DNA of 64,000 nt from DASRDU01 sp035652435 (GTDB lineage: Bacteria; Acidobacteriota; Blastocatellia; RBC074). Where the stretch lies: positions 62,001-126,000 of the forward strand of contig DASRDU010000038.1 in assembly GCA_035652435.1 (NCBI GenBank), written 5' to 3'. Below are positions 40,262 through 48,725 of this stretch, piece by piece. The position numbers were made by a program, and so were the translations under genes. Below the pieces are notes generated by a model. That model was not told where the DNA came from. It saw only the letters and a program-made list of their open reading frames with translations, and searched no databases. Each line of letters opens with the position of its first letter. The first letter of the stretch is position 1.

Positions 40262-41449
40262 TCAGGGGGATTGTACGCCACCAACGACTCTGGCCAGCAG
40301 GCGCCCGGCAGCTTCCTGAAAAATTTCGGGCCTCGGCAGCAGGCTCAGCACCAGAAAAGCCTCGCGCTCGAAATCGAAGAAGTATCCCGGATGCACCAGC
40401 ACGTCGTCTTCTTCGAGCAGCCGGAGCGCCCACTCCTCTTCTGAAAAGTGCCGCGGCACTTCGAGCGTAGCCGACCACCCGCCCTCGACTTCGAGCAGCC
40501 GGCAGGGCGAATCTTCAACGAGCCCCGACAGGTATTCCAGATTGGCGCGCGCGCGCGCGATGATCTGACTCTGGATCGGCTCGCGCAGTTGCAGCCACGC
40601 GGGGACGGCGTGCTGCACCGGCGTGTTGACTGACAGAAAGGTGTCGGCGATCAGTTCCTGCCGCTCAAGCGCTTCTCGTCTCAAATCCTCCGGCCCGCCC
40701 GTGATGATCCAGCCGAGTTTCATCTGCGGCAGCCCGAGCGTTTTGGAGAACCCGTTCATCACAAAGGTCAGCGCGGATGAAACGGAAGTGAGCGGTGCGG
40801 CGCGCGCCACGTCGGGGCCGAAAGCGTAATCAGCAAACACCTCATCCACGACGAGCGCCAGCCCGCTCGCCGCGCAGATTCCGGTCAGCTCATCGAGTTC
40901 ATGGCTTTTGATGAATGACCCGGTCGGGTTGTTCGGGCTGACGACGATGACGGCGCGGGTGCGAGGAGTGACGGCACGGCACAATGAATCGAAATCAATC
41001 CGCCAGCCGACGGGATGGACGTAAGCCAGTTCATACGGCCGCAGTTCGACGCCTTCGAGCGCGGCCAGAAAATCAAAGAGCGGGTAGCTCGGCTGCGGGA
41101 CCAGCACGTTGTCGCCCCCGTCGGCGAGCAGCTTGAAGAGCCAGCCGTAGGCCTCGCTCGTGCTGGCCGTCAAGTGAATGTGTTCAGGCGCGACCGTCTC
41201 ACCGCGCGCGCGGTAATAATCGGCGACCGCCCGGCGTGCGGAGACGAGGCCCTGCGGCGTCGGCTCGTAAGTCATCGCGCGCGGATCGGCGAGCGCTGCG
41301 AGGATTTCAGCAACCGGGTACTCAAAACCCGCGCGCGTCGGGTTCGATTCGGTCAGGTCGAGGATCGGCGCCCCCGCTTTTTTCTTTTCCGCCAGCAGCA
41401 GGGCGAGCCGGTTGGTGGTCAGCGTCCATTTGAATCTTGCAGAGAACAT
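40262..41449 (-). CDS. Class I/II PLP-dependent aminotransferase
   Basis: 395 residues from ATG 41449 (MFSARFKWTLTTNRLALLL); the longer ORF to 41707 adds 86 residues of non-coding character. Fold type I signature: LTESNPTRAGFEYP, LTASTSEAYGWLFKLL, VSPNNPTGSF with the pyridine-ring Asp following in LVVDEVFADYAF, and the Schiff-base Lys in MNGFSKTLGLPQMKLGW (about 240). The GFSKTLGLPQ(M/L)KLGW pattern is common in a subgroup annotated as aspartate/alanine-type aminotransferases. It would transfer an amino group between an amino acid and 2-oxoglutarate or pyruvate. Stands alone on the minus strand. Confidence 0.88.
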   Translation of the reverse strand: MFSARFKWTLTTNRLALLLAEKKKAGAPILDLTESNPTRAGFEYPVAEILAALADPRAMTYEPTPQGLVSARRAVADYYRARGETVAPEHIHLTASTSEAYGWLFKLLADGGDNVLVPQPSYPLFDFLAALEGVELRPYELAYVHPVGWRIDFDSLCRAVTPRTRAVIVVSPNNPTGSFIKSHELDELTGICAASGLALVVDEVFADYAFGPDVARAAPLTSVSSALTFVMNGFSKTLGLPQMKLGWIITGGPEDLRREALERQELIADTFLSVNTPVQHAVPAWLQLREPIQSQIIARARANLEYLSGLVEDSPCRLLEVEGGWSATLEVPRHFSEEEWALRLLEEDDVLVHPGYFFDFEREAFLVLSLLPRPEIFQEAAGRLLARVVGGVQSP

Positions 41450-41794
41450 GCCGGAAAAGTAACACAGGCCCCGGCCCGCGCTAAAAGGCCCCCGGGCCGT
41501 CACGCACGAGACCGGAGCCCGTGATACTTCGCTCTTCAATGTCATGTGTGACTGCGGGGGAAAAACGTTTCTGGGTTTTTCTGACTCCTTCGGGGGCGCA
41601 GGCCATTCGCAGCTACAAAGGTTTTCGCCGCATAGCGGCTGGCCGACTCGGGATACTCTCCCCACTGATGTAGCTGCCAATGGCCCGCGCTCCCAGGGGA
41701 GAATCAATTGACCCTGGTTTCACCGATGGCGCGTAATCAGTCGCCAGGCTAAAATGCTCCATCACTTTTCCAATTTCTTTCAGCAGAAGGATCA
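41450..41794. repeat. Intergenic region with 17-bp inverted repeat and degenerate palindromic repeat
   Basis: 345 nt without genes. GGCCATTCGCAGCTACA (41601-41617) and TGTAGCTGCCAATGGCC (41669-41685) pair in 16 of 17 positions across 51 nt, inside which GCCG/CGGC forms a small hairpin. Near 41485-41535, 'cccgggccgtcacgc' and 'gagcccgtgatacttcgctc' resemble both ends of the dispersed palindrome at 38225-38332 without its centre, so this may be a decayed third copy. Confidence 0.45.
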
Positions 41795-43360
41795 ATGATG
41801 AATCTACCGCCATTCAAAAATGAGCCGTACCGGGATTTCTCTGACGAAACCAACGCGCAGGCAATGCTCAGGGCGATTGCGGATGTTGAGGCGCAAACCG
41901 GGCGCGAGTACCCGCTCGTCATCGGCGGCGAGCGCATCACGACCGGCGATCTGGTCGAATCGCGCAACCCGTCGAAATTCAGCGAAGTCGTGGGCCGCGT
42001 CCACCGCGCCAGTCGCGAACTGGCCGACAAGGCCATCAAAGCCGCGTGGCAGGCTTTTGCCACCTGGCAATACACGCCGGTCGAGGAGCGCGTCGCTTAC
42101 CTCGTCAAAGCCTCCGCCGAGATGCGCCGCCGCAAGGATGAATTCAACGCATGGATGGTCCTGGAAGTCGGCAAGTCGTGGGCCGAGGCCGAGGCCGACA
42201 CCGCTGAGGCGATTGACTTCATGGAATTTTACGCGCGGCAGGCATTACGTTTTGCCGAGCCGCAGCCGCTCACGCAATCGCCGCTCAAGGATGAAATCAA
42301 CGACCTGACCTACATCCCGCTCGGCGCGGGCGCGGTCATTCCGCCCTGGAATTTCCCGCTCGCGATTCTCGCCGGGATGACCACCGCGGCCGTGGTGACC
42401 GGCAACACCGTGGTACTGAAGCCTTCGGATGACAGCCCGGTGATCGCGGCGAAGTTTATGGAATTGATGGAGCAGATTTCGCTGCCGCCTGGGGTCGTCA
42501 ACTTCCTGCCCGCCGACGGCCCGACCGTGGGCGAATATCTGGTGGAACACCCGCAGACCCGGTTCATCTCCTTCACCGGCTCAATGGCCGTCGGCCTGAG
42601 GATCAATGAACTCGCGGCCCGCCCGAAGCCGGGGCAGCTCTGGATCAAGCGCGTCGTCGCCGAGATGGGAGGCAAGGATACGATCGTCGTGGACGAGACG
42701 GCGGACGTGGAGGCGGCGGCCGAAGGGATTGTGGCTTCGGCCTTCGGGTTCTCGGGCCAGAAATGCTCGGCCTGTTCGCGCGCCGTCGTCGTTGATGCGG
42801 TCTACGATCAGGTGCTTCAGAAAGTCGTCGAGCGCACAAAGAAACTCGTCGTCGGCCCGGTCAGGGACGTGAAGAATTACACCGGCCCGGTGTCGAGCCA
42901 GAGGGCTTTTGACAAGGTCAGCAGCTACGTCGAGATCGGCAAAGACGAGGGCCGCGTGGTCGCCGGCGGGGGCCGGCACGAACTGGCTGAGGAGGGATGG
43001 TTCATTCAGCCGACGGTCATCGCCGACGTTGATCCGAAAGCCCGGGTCGCGCAGGAAGAAATTTTTGGGCCGGTGCTGGCCGTCATCAAAGCGAAGGATG
43101 TTGATGACGCGCTGGCGATTGCGAACAACACGATCTACGGCCTGACAGGGGCGTTCTATTCGACAAGGCGTGACCGGATCGAAAGGGCCAGGCGCGAATT
43201 CCACGTCGGCAACCTCTACATCAACCGCAAATGCACGGGCGCGCTCGTGGACGTGCATCCGTTCGGCGGCTTCAATATGTCGGGGACGGATTCGAAGGCC
43301 GGCGGGCGCGATTACCTGGGATTGTTTTTGCAGGCCAAATCGGTCGCTGAAAAATACTGA
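41795..43360 (+). CDS. pruA: L-glutamate gamma-semialdehyde (1-pyrroline-5-carboxylate) dehydrogenase
   Basis: 521 residues, the length of the stand-alone RocA/PruA enzymes. Oxidises glutamate-5-semialdehyde to glutamate with NAD+ in proline and arginine catabolism. The N-terminal PPFKNEPYRDFSDE, G-G-E-R-I-T-T, PPWNFPLAILAGM, KPSDDSP, FTGSMAVG, general base Glu in AEMGGKD (about 292), and nucleophile Cys in SGQKCSACSR (about 326) are all present; the SGQKCSA context is specific to the P5C dehydrogenase branch. The C-terminal GGFNMSGTDSKAGG is also typical. No proline dehydrogenase gene is visible in the window, so the two steps are encoded separately here. ATG 41795 follows AGAAGGATCA. Confidence 0.93.
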   Translation: MMNLPPFKNEPYRDFSDETNAQAMLRAIADVEAQTGREYPLVIGGERITTGDLVESRNPSKFSEVVGRVHRASRELADKAIKAAWQAFATWQYTPVEERVAYLVKASAEMRRRKDEFNAWMVLEVGKSWAEAEADTAEAIDFMEFYARQALRFAEPQPLTQSPLKDEINDLTYIPLGAGAVIPPWNFPLAILAGMTTAAVVTGNTVVLKPSDDSPVIAAKFMELMEQISLPPGVVNFLPADGPTVGEYLVEHPQTRFISFTGSMAVGLRINELAARPKPGQLWIKRVVAEMGGKDTIVVDETADVEAAAEGIVASAFGFSGQKCSACSRAVVVDAVYDQVLQKVVERTKKLVVGPVRDVKNYTGPVSSQRAFDKVSSYVEIGKDEGRVVAGGGRHELAEEGWFIQPTVIADVDPKARVAQEEIFGPVLAVIKAKDVDDALAIANNTIYGLTGAFYSTRRDRIERARREFHVGNLYINRKCTGALVDVHPFGGFNMSGTDSKAGGRDYLGLFLQAKSVAEKY

Positions 43361-43366
43361 ATGTTT

Positions 43367-43394
43367 GTACCGCAGACTGCCTCGGTCTGCGATA
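43367..43394. terminator. Hairpin between pruA and the redoxin gene
   Basis: CGCAGAC (43371-43377) pairs with GTCTGCG (43385-43391), extended outward by GTA/TAC past one mismatch, starting 7 nt after the pruA stop. No T-run follows. It could be a weak terminator or one of the small palindromes common in these intergenic regions. Confidence 0.4.
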
Positions 43395-43418
43395 CATCAT
43401 TGTTCCGAGGAGACAGCA

Positions 43419-44489
43419 ATGATGAGACGTAGTCTGATCACACTGATGACAGCAATCGCACTTTCCACTTCGTTGCTCTTAATGGCGGGCAGGGCAGGCA
43501 GTGCGGCCCTTCCCATCGGCCAGCCGGCGCCCGACTTCACGCTGAAAGACCTGAGCGGGAAGACTTACTCGCTGAAGGATTACCGCGGCAAGGTTGTCGT
43601 CGTCGGCTTCTTCAGCACCGAGTGCCCCATCGTCAACGCTTATCATGAGCGCATCCGCGCGCTCGCGGCCGACTACCAGAAACGCGGCGTCGTGCTGCTC
43701 GGCATCTACCCGAACAGCGTCGAATCGGCGGAGATGATCAGGGCGACCGCCAACAGGCAGAAATTCACTTTCCCGGTTCTGAGGGATGACGGCAACAAGG
43801 TGGCTGATCTTTACGGCGCGAATTCGACGCCCGAAATGTTCGTGATTGATGGCGAGGGTAAGCTCAGGTATCACGGTCGCATAGACAATTCGCCCGAGCT
43901 GGCGCGCGTCAAACGCCACGACCTGCGCGAAGCGCTCGACGAATCTCTCGCCGGCCGACCGGTCAGCGTGGCCGAAACGAGAGCCTTCGGCTGTGCCATC
44001 AAGCGCGTCAAAGCGGCGGCTGAAAACAGACCGCCGGCGGTCAATATCGAAGCCGCGCCCGCTTCAGTCGGTCTGCTCAAACCGGCCGGGTTTGCGGCGC
44101 TGCGGGAACAGTCACAGGGCAAGGTGCTGCTCGTCAATTTCTGGGCGACGTGGTGCGGGCCGTGCGTGGCGGAGTTCCCTGAATTCGTCATGCTTGACGA
44201 GAAGTACCGCGACCGCGGAGTGAAGATCGTCTCGATCAGCGCGGACGAGACGGCCGACCTCCGGACCAAGGTCGAGCCGTTCATCAAAAAGCAGAAGGCG
44301 CGCTTCGACGTTTACGTGCAGGACGTGGACGACCCCGAAGACATGATCAAACAGTTCAGCAGGGAATGGTCGGGCGCGCTGCCGGCGACTTTCGTTTTCG
44401 ACAAACAGGGCAGACTCAGTTACTCAATTCTCGGGGTCATTGACCGCGAGCAGCTGGTGGCGGCGCTCGAAAGCGCGCTGAAACCCTGA
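43419..44489 (+). CDS. Secreted double redoxin/TlpA-like protein
   Basis: 356 residues from ATG 43419 (GAGGAGACAGCA upstream); the open frame back to 43170 overlaps pruA and is not coding. A signal peptide (about 1-28) is followed by two thioredoxin folds. The first (about 30-190: GQPAPDFTLKDLSGKTYSLK) has FFSTECPIVNAY with a single Cys and a later AFGCAIKR, the peroxiredoxin-like arrangement of a common planctomycete/acidobacterial redoxin group. The second (about 210-355) has the classical WATWCGPCVAEFP active site and cis-Pro in ALPATFVFD. It probably handles extracytoplasmic thiol-disulfide exchange, perhaps cytochrome or disulfide maintenance. Confidence 0.87.
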   Translation: MMRRSLITLMTAIALSTSLLLMAGRAGSAALPIGQPAPDFTLKDLSGKTYSLKDYRGKVVVVGFFSTECPIVNAYHERIRALAADYQKRGVVLLGIYPNSVESAEMIRATANRQKFTFPVLRDDGNKVADLYGANSTPEMFVIDGEGKLRYHGRIDNSPELARVKRHDLREALDESLAGRPVSVAETRAFGCAIKRVKAAAENRPPAVNIEAAPASVGLLKPAGFAALREQSQGKVLLVNFWATWCGPCVAEFPEFVMLDEKYRDRGVKIVSISADETADLRTKVEPFIKKQKARFDVYVQDVDDPEDMIKQFSREWSGALPATFVFDKQGRLSYSILGVIDREQLVAALESALKP

Positions 44490-44520
44490 TTACATCCGCC
44501 TGATTCACATCGCCGTGGCA

Positions 44521-44568
44521 AAACGAGCAGGGCCGACTCTCAACTGGGGGCCGGCCCTATCCGTTTTG
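44521..44568. terminator. Bidirectional terminator between redoxin gene and paralogue 1
   Basis: AAAACG ... AGGGCCG (44521-44536) pairs with CGGCCCT ... CGTTTT (44553-44568), with a stem interrupted by small internal mismatches. The A-run on one side and T-run on the other make it work in both directions for the convergent genes ending at 44489 and 44574. Confidence 0.7.
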
Positions 44569-44573
44569 TTGCC

Positions 44574-45626
44574 TCACCCTCCCGTCCGACCATCCCCGGC
44601 ACCCGCGCAACTCGGCGGGAAGACCGGGATGATCAACGCCACATCGCCGCCCCTGGTCAGCTTGTGCAGGTTGTGCCCCTGATTGAAGAGCGAAGCGTTC
44701 AGCCCGGTATTCGGGTTGTAATTGATCGCCGCGCCGAGCAGCCCCATCGTGGTCGTGCCGACAATCGGGTCATCCGCAGTGGTGGAGGCCCAGAACTTCA
44801 TCCAGCCGGTCATCCCCGCCCTGAGGACAGAGTTGAAGCGCGGGGCCGTGCGCGGGAAGTCGTTATTAAGCGACCGCCTCACCTGGCAGCCAAGGTTGCT
44901 GAGGCTGAAGCTGAAGCCGTTTTCCAGTTCGTCAAACAGCAGGCCGAAGATTTTGCCGATGGGGGCGGCCGACGACCTCATATCGCCGCCGATCCGGTTG
45001 ATGATGAGCAGCGTGTCATTGCCGTCCGAGCGGCTCTGAATGTTGTCAACGGCCAGCACGCGCGGCAGCCGGCTGTAATGAACGTCGTCAAAGAGCAGCG
45101 TGACGGCCGAATCGTCCGCCCCGGCGACGGGGAAGGTGACGAGCGGTGATTGTGGGGCGGCGACCGCCTCAGCCCCGAGATTGGCCGCGTGGCCGGTCGC
45201 GAATTTGACGTACTCGTCGCCGATCAGCCGGTCGAACTGAATGGGCAGCCCGGAGCTGTTGACGGCGAGCGCGATGGCGTACCCGCTCACGCCCGGATCA
45301 ACTTCCGAAGCCAGCAGCGAGGTGGTCTGATTCCTGGAGAGGCATATGTACGCGTCGGCGACCGCGCAGGATTCGCCGTCCACGAAAAACAGGTGGACGG
45401 CCACGCCGCGCTGGTCGTCCGTGTTGGTCACGCTGATGCGCGTGTTCTGAAGGATCGTGTTGGTCGGGTTCGAGGTGTAGACGTTGTAAACAAGCAGCGA
45501 GCCGGGTTTCTGATCGCTCAGGTCGGTGCCGGGCGTTCCCGGGTCGGCGGCCGGCGCGACGGTGGCGAGCGCGAGCAACGCCAGCACAGGAAATAAACTG
45601 TGCGTGTGTCTGCATGAGGGGCCCAT
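44574..45626 (-). CDS. Secreted four-cysteine protein, tandem paralogue 1, function unknown
   Basis: 350 residues from ATG 45626 (AAAGGAGTAACAAC upstream; the ORF to 45902 is overlong). Signal peptide about 1-26. The mature protein is shared with the next two genes: PGSLLVYNVYTSNPTN, ISVTNTDDQRGVAVHLFFVD, S-C-A-V-A-D-A-Y-I-C, LIGDEYVKFATGHAANLGAE, LPRVLAVDNIQSRSDGNDTL, LIINRIGGDMRSSA, FDELENGFSFS, GWMKFWA, INYNPNTG and GHNLHKLT. Four cysteines are conserved across all three. Predicted mostly beta. No glycosidase, protease or PEP-CTERM motif. This is the most divergent of the three. I do not recognise the family; a secreted adhesive or matrix role is only a guess. Confidence 0.75.
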   Translation of the reverse strand: MGPSCRHTHSLFPVLALLALATVAPAADPGTPGTDLSDQKPGSLLVYNVYTSNPTNTILQNTRISVTNTDDQRGVAVHLFFVDGESCAVADAYICLSRNQTTSLLASEVDPGVSGYAIALAVNSSGLPIQFDRLIGDEYVKFATGHAANLGAEAVAAPQSPLVTFPVAGADDSAVTLLFDDVHYSRLPRVLAVDNIQSRSDGNDTLLIINRIGGDMRSSAAPIGKIFGLLFDELENGFSFSLSNLGCQVRRSLNNDFPRTAPRFNSVLRAGMTGWMKFWASTTADDPIVGTTTMGLLGAAINYNPNTGLNASLFNQGHNLHKLTRGGDVALIIPVFPPSCAGAGDGRTGG

Positions 45627-45970
45627 GTTGTTACTCCTTTGTGGTTGTTCACTGAAGGCAGGGCTCTGGTTTACTGCGGAGGGAAGCCCTGCCGGGCTGC
45701 ACGCGGTTGTCCAGGGGCGGTGCAGCGCCGGAGACGCGTCTGCTGCCGGATTTTCCTGCGGAGGTGAGGAAGTCAGCCGTCTCGAAAATGCATAGAGTTC
45801 AATCGGCGGGACGGTGAAATTACCAATCCGGGCACTCTTCCAGAATTGATGATTGTTTGCTGGGCAGGAGTGATTTCCTGAAGGCAGGGCCGCAGGCCGC
45901 AATGAGTGACCGTCAAAAGGCAGAGGGCCGGGATTCGCACCCCGGCCCTCTGGTCTGAATGGTGGGTTAA
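45627..45970. other. Intergenic region between paralogues 1 and 2
   Basis: 344 nt without genes. A leader hairpin for paralogue 1 (GGCAGGGCT 45657-45665 with AGCCCTGCC 45685-45693) lies about 30 nt before its ATG. The terminator of paralogue 2 is at 45921-45952. No consensus promoter identified by eye. Confidence 0.45.
45921..45952 (-). terminator. Intrinsic terminator of paralogue 2
   Basis: Perfect 12-bp stem CAGAGGGCCGGG (45921-45932) with CCCGGCCCTCTG (45941-45952), loop ATTCGCAC, followed on the minus strand by CCTTTT. It lies 18 nt past the stop and is nearly identical to the terminator of paralogue 3 at 47633-47664. Confidence 0.9.
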
Positions 45971-47026
45971 TTATCGGGCCATGTCGAAAGAGACATCGCA
46001 GTTATTCGGGAAGATCGGGAAGATCAGGTAAGTCGTCGTCACGGCCGTCAGCTCGTGCAGGTTGTGGCCCGCGCCGAAGGCCCGCGCTCCCGTCGCCGCG
46101 TTCGGGTTGTGGTTGATCACCGCACCCGTCAGCGCGCGATCAACGACCAACGCACTGGGGCCGCCGAACTCGCTCACGTTGAGCGTGTCGGTCGAGGTCG
46201 CCCAGAACTTCATCCACCCGACGCTCCCCGCAGGGATCACCGAGGTGAGGCGCGGCGTCGTCCGCGGGAAGGTGTTATCGAGTGACCGGACGAGTTGGCA
46301 GCCTCCGCTGGCAGTCCAGCTGAAGCCGTTCTCCAGCTCGTCGAAGAGGATCCCGAACAGGTTACCGATGGTCGCCGCTGACGTGCGCAGGTCGCCGCCG
46401 ATGCGGTTGACGATCAGCAGCGTGTCGTTGCCGTCGGCACGGCTCGCGATGTTCGCCACCGCCAGCACACGCGGCAGGTCAATTGCGATCTCAACACCCG
46501 AGTTCAGCGCGCCGTTGACCGCGGCGAGCGCCCCGAGTACGCCGACGGCGCCGAGGCTGGCGTGGTGGCCGGAGGCGAACTTGACCTGCTCATCGCCGAT
46601 CAGCCGCGCCCCAGGGCCGACCTGGGTGAACGGGACCGGGATGCCGTTGCTGTCGGTCGCGATGGCGATGATGTAGCCGGTGGTGTCCGGGTCCATGTCC
46701 GAGGCGTAGAAGGTCATCGTCTGGCTCTTGGTCAGGCAGACGAAGCTGTCAGCCACCGAGCAGGTCCGCCCGTCCACGAAGAACAGATGCACGGCGATGC
46801 CGAAGGCGTCATTGGTGTTGGTGATGGAGATGCGGGTGTCCTGGACGCCGGGGTTGGTCGAGCTGGAAGTGTAGATGTTGTAGATCAGCACGTTGCCCGG
46901 CAGCTGATCGCTCGGGAAGACCGGGACGACCGGCGCGCCCGGATCGGCCGCCAGCGCCGAGGCCGAGACGACGACCAGCGCGGCGAGCGACAGCAATAGT
47001 TGTGTGAGTTTGTGTGAGAGTCGCAT
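45971..47026 (-). CDS. Secreted four-cysteine protein, tandem paralogue 2, function unknown
   Basis: 351 residues from ATG 47026, where the signal peptide begins (MRLSHKLTQLLLSLAALVVVSASALAA); an ORF to 47056 adds ten residues. Close relative of paralogue 3: QLPGNVLIYNIYTSSSTNPG, DTRISITNTND, AVHLFFVDGRTCSVADSFVC, LIGDEQVKFASGHHASLGA, LPRVLAVANIASRADGNDT, NRIGGDLRTSA, FDELENGFSWT, GWMKFWAT, INHNPNAATGARAFGAGHNL. The insert FTQVGPGAR before LIGDEQ is unique to this copy. Expected location: outside the cytoplasmic membrane with two disulfides. Own terminator downstream, so each paralogue is probably a separate transcript. Confidence 0.75.
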   Translation of the reverse strand: MRLSHKLTQLLLSLAALVVVSASALAADPGAPVVPVFPSDQLPGNVLIYNIYTSSSTNPGVQDTRISITNTNDAFGIAVHLFFVDGRTCSVADSFVCLTKSQTMTFYASDMDPDTTGYIIAIATDSNGIPVPFTQVGPGARLIGDEQVKFASGHHASLGAVGVLGALAAVNGALNSGVEIAIDLPRVLAVANIASRADGNDTLLIVNRIGGDLRTSAATIGNLFGILFDELENGFSWTASGGCQLVRSLDNTFPRTTPRLTSVIPAGSVGWMKFWATSTDTLNVSEFGGPSALVVDRALTGAVINHNPNAATGARAFGAGHNLHELTAVTTTYLIFPIFPNNCDVSFDMAR

Positions 47027-47681
47027 TGCAGGGGAATCCTTTCGCGTGACTTTCATGAGGAATTCAGACAGGGCGTACAGACATCGAATGACTCATCCGT
47101 TCACGCTCTTGCGGAAGGTCATGACTTCAGATGCTGTACTCGTTCCCCATCAGGTGTGAGGTTATCAGCCACAGGCAGGCTGGCGCCCTTTGCTTTCAGC
47201 CCGCCAGTAATTGAAACAACCATAGCGGGCGCAATTCCAGACAGCCTGAAAGCCGCCGCCAAAGCCTGAAGGAAGCCGCCCTGAGGGTCAGGGACAGAGG
47301 TGACCACCCCTGACTTGTCACATCAGGCGGAGACCTCCCGCACTCTGGCGAAGAAGCTGGTCCAGTGAGAAGACCGCAGTAAATCGGGGATCAGCCTGTG
47401 TGAGAGACAGACTGGATCGGGGTATAAGCTTACGTCGAATTGCTCCTGCCGGGTGTGAGGTAAGCTGACTGACGGGGCAGAGTTTATTAAATCCGCTGTC
47501 GCTCGTCAATTGTTTGTCCGCGAAATCCTGAATTTTCCTCCCTCTGTTTACCTGGGGACGTGATCGTTTCGTCAGGCTGAAGTGTTTTTTTTCAGGCGGC
47601 GATTGATTCCGCAGTGGTGGGCCGTAAAAAGGCAGAGGGCCGGGATTCGCGCCCCGGCCCTCTGGCTGAACGGCTGGTTAG
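47027..47681. other. 655-nt intergenic region between paralogues 2 and 3
   Basis: Only the paralogue 3 terminator at 47633-47664 is identifiable. The 62-63 codon minus-strand ORFs at 47119-47307 and 47318-47509 lack a Shine-Dalgarno and coding character. It is a candidate upstream regulatory region for paralogue 2, but no promoter is convincing by eye. Confidence 0.4.
47633..47664 (-). terminator. Intrinsic terminator of paralogue 3
   Basis: CAGAGGGCCGGG (47633-47644) with CCCGGCCCTCTG (47653-47664), loop ATTCGCGC, followed by CCTTTTT on the minus strand, 17 nt after the stop. It differs from the paralogue 2 terminator by one loop base, showing the gene was duplicated together with its 3' flank. 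Confidence 0.92.
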
Positions 47682-48725
47682 TTACATACCGCTGACGACA
47701 CGGACAACTCCCGTATCGCACATATTCGGGAAGATCGGAACGATCAGCGGGGTTACCGGCACGGCCGTCAGCTTGTGCAGGTTGTGGCCCGCGCCGTAGG
47801 CGTTCTGCCCGGTGGCGGCATTGGGGTTGTGGTTGATCACGGTGCCGAGCAGCGCGCGATCAACAGTCACCATGCCGCGGCCGAACTCGGTCAGGTCGAA
47901 CGTCTCGGTTCTCGTCGCCCAGAACTTCATCCAGCCGACCTGGCCCGCGGGAATGATGGAACTGAAACGCGGCGCCGTACGCGGGAAGGCATCATTCAGT
48001 GAAGCCCTGAGCTGGCAGCCGCCGTTGGCCGTCCAGCTGAAGCCGTTCTCGAGTTCATCATAGAGAATGCCGAACAGCGAACCGATGGTGGAGGCTGATG
48101 TGCGCAGGTCGCCGCCGATGCGGTTGACGATCAGCAGTGTGTCGTTGCCTTCGGCGCGGCTCTGGATGTTGCTCACCGCCAGCACGCGGGGCAGAAAGAG
48201 TTCGACCAGAACGCCCGAGTTCAGCTGTGGGTTCGCCGCGACGATTGTCCCCACCGTCGCTTCCGCGCCGAGGCTGGCGTGGTGGCCGGAGGCGAACTTG
48301 ACCTGCTCCTCGCCGATCAGCCGGCCCCTCGCGACCGGGATGCCGTTGCCGTCGGTCGCCACCGCGATGATGTAACCGGTGACGTCAGGGTCAACGTCTG
48401 AAGCGCTGAAGGACGTGGTCTGGCTCTTGGTCAGGCAGATGAAGGAATCCGCGACCGAGCAGGTGTTGCCGTCAATGAAGAACAGATGTACAGCTATGCC
48501 ATTGCTGTCATCCGTGTTGGTGATGCTGATGCGGGTATTCTGCACGCCGGGGTTGGTCGAGCTGGAGGTGTAGATGTTGTAGATCAGCACGTTGCCCGGC
48601 AGCTGATCGTTCGGGGCGAGGGCGACGTACGGGATTCCCGGATCGGCCGCCAGCGCTGCGGCTGACAGCACGAGGAGCGCCGCGAGCGAAAGAAACATTT
48701 GCTTGAGTTTGTCTGAGGTACGCAT
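47682..48725 (-). CDS. Secreted four-cysteine protein, tandem paralogue 3, function unknown
   Basis: 347 residues with signal peptide 1-27 (MFLSLAALLVLSAAALAAD). The mature sequence follows the family pattern: QLPGNVLIYNIYTSSSTNPG, NTRISITNTDDSNGIAVHLF, T-C-S-V-A-D-S-F-I-C, VDPDVTGYIIAVATDGNGIP, LIGEEQVKFASGHHASLGAE, LPRVLAVSNIQSRAEGNDT, GGCQLRASL, GWMKFWATRTE, INHNPNAATGQNAYGAGHNL, and a final Cys near the end (NMCDTG). It is very close to paralogue 2. A GGAAG motif precedes the ATG. The alternating short strands suggest a beta-sandwich. No enzymatic signature seen. Confidence 0.76.
   Translation of the reverse strand: MRTSDKLKQMFLSLAALLVLSAAALAADPGIPYVALAPNDQLPGNVLIYNIYTSSSTNPGVQNTRISITNTDDSNGIAVHLFFIDGNTCSVADSFICLTKSQTTSFSASDVDPDVTGYIIAVATDGNGIPVARGRLIGEEQVKFASGHHASLGAEATVGTIVAANPQLNSGVLVELFLPRVLAVSNIQSRAEGNDTLLIVNRIGGDLRTSASTIGSLFGILYDELENGFSWTANGGCQLRASLNDAFPRTAPRFSSIIPAGQVGWMKFWATRTETFDLTEFGRGMVTVDRALLGTVINHNPNAATGQNAYGAGHNLHKLTAVPVTPLIVPIFPNMCDTGVVRVVSGM

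Noticed and set aside
45921..45952. Possible tRNA T-arm, because the hairpin loop reads like GGTGCGAATCCC
   Set aside because: The stem is 12 bp of continuous GC-rich pairing followed by a T-run, with no other tRNA arms nearby; it is a terminator.
47119..47509. Two short minus-strand ORFs (62 and 63 codons) in the gap between paralogues 2 and 3
   Set aside because: No Shine-Dalgarno, no coding-like composition and no similarity to the paralogues.
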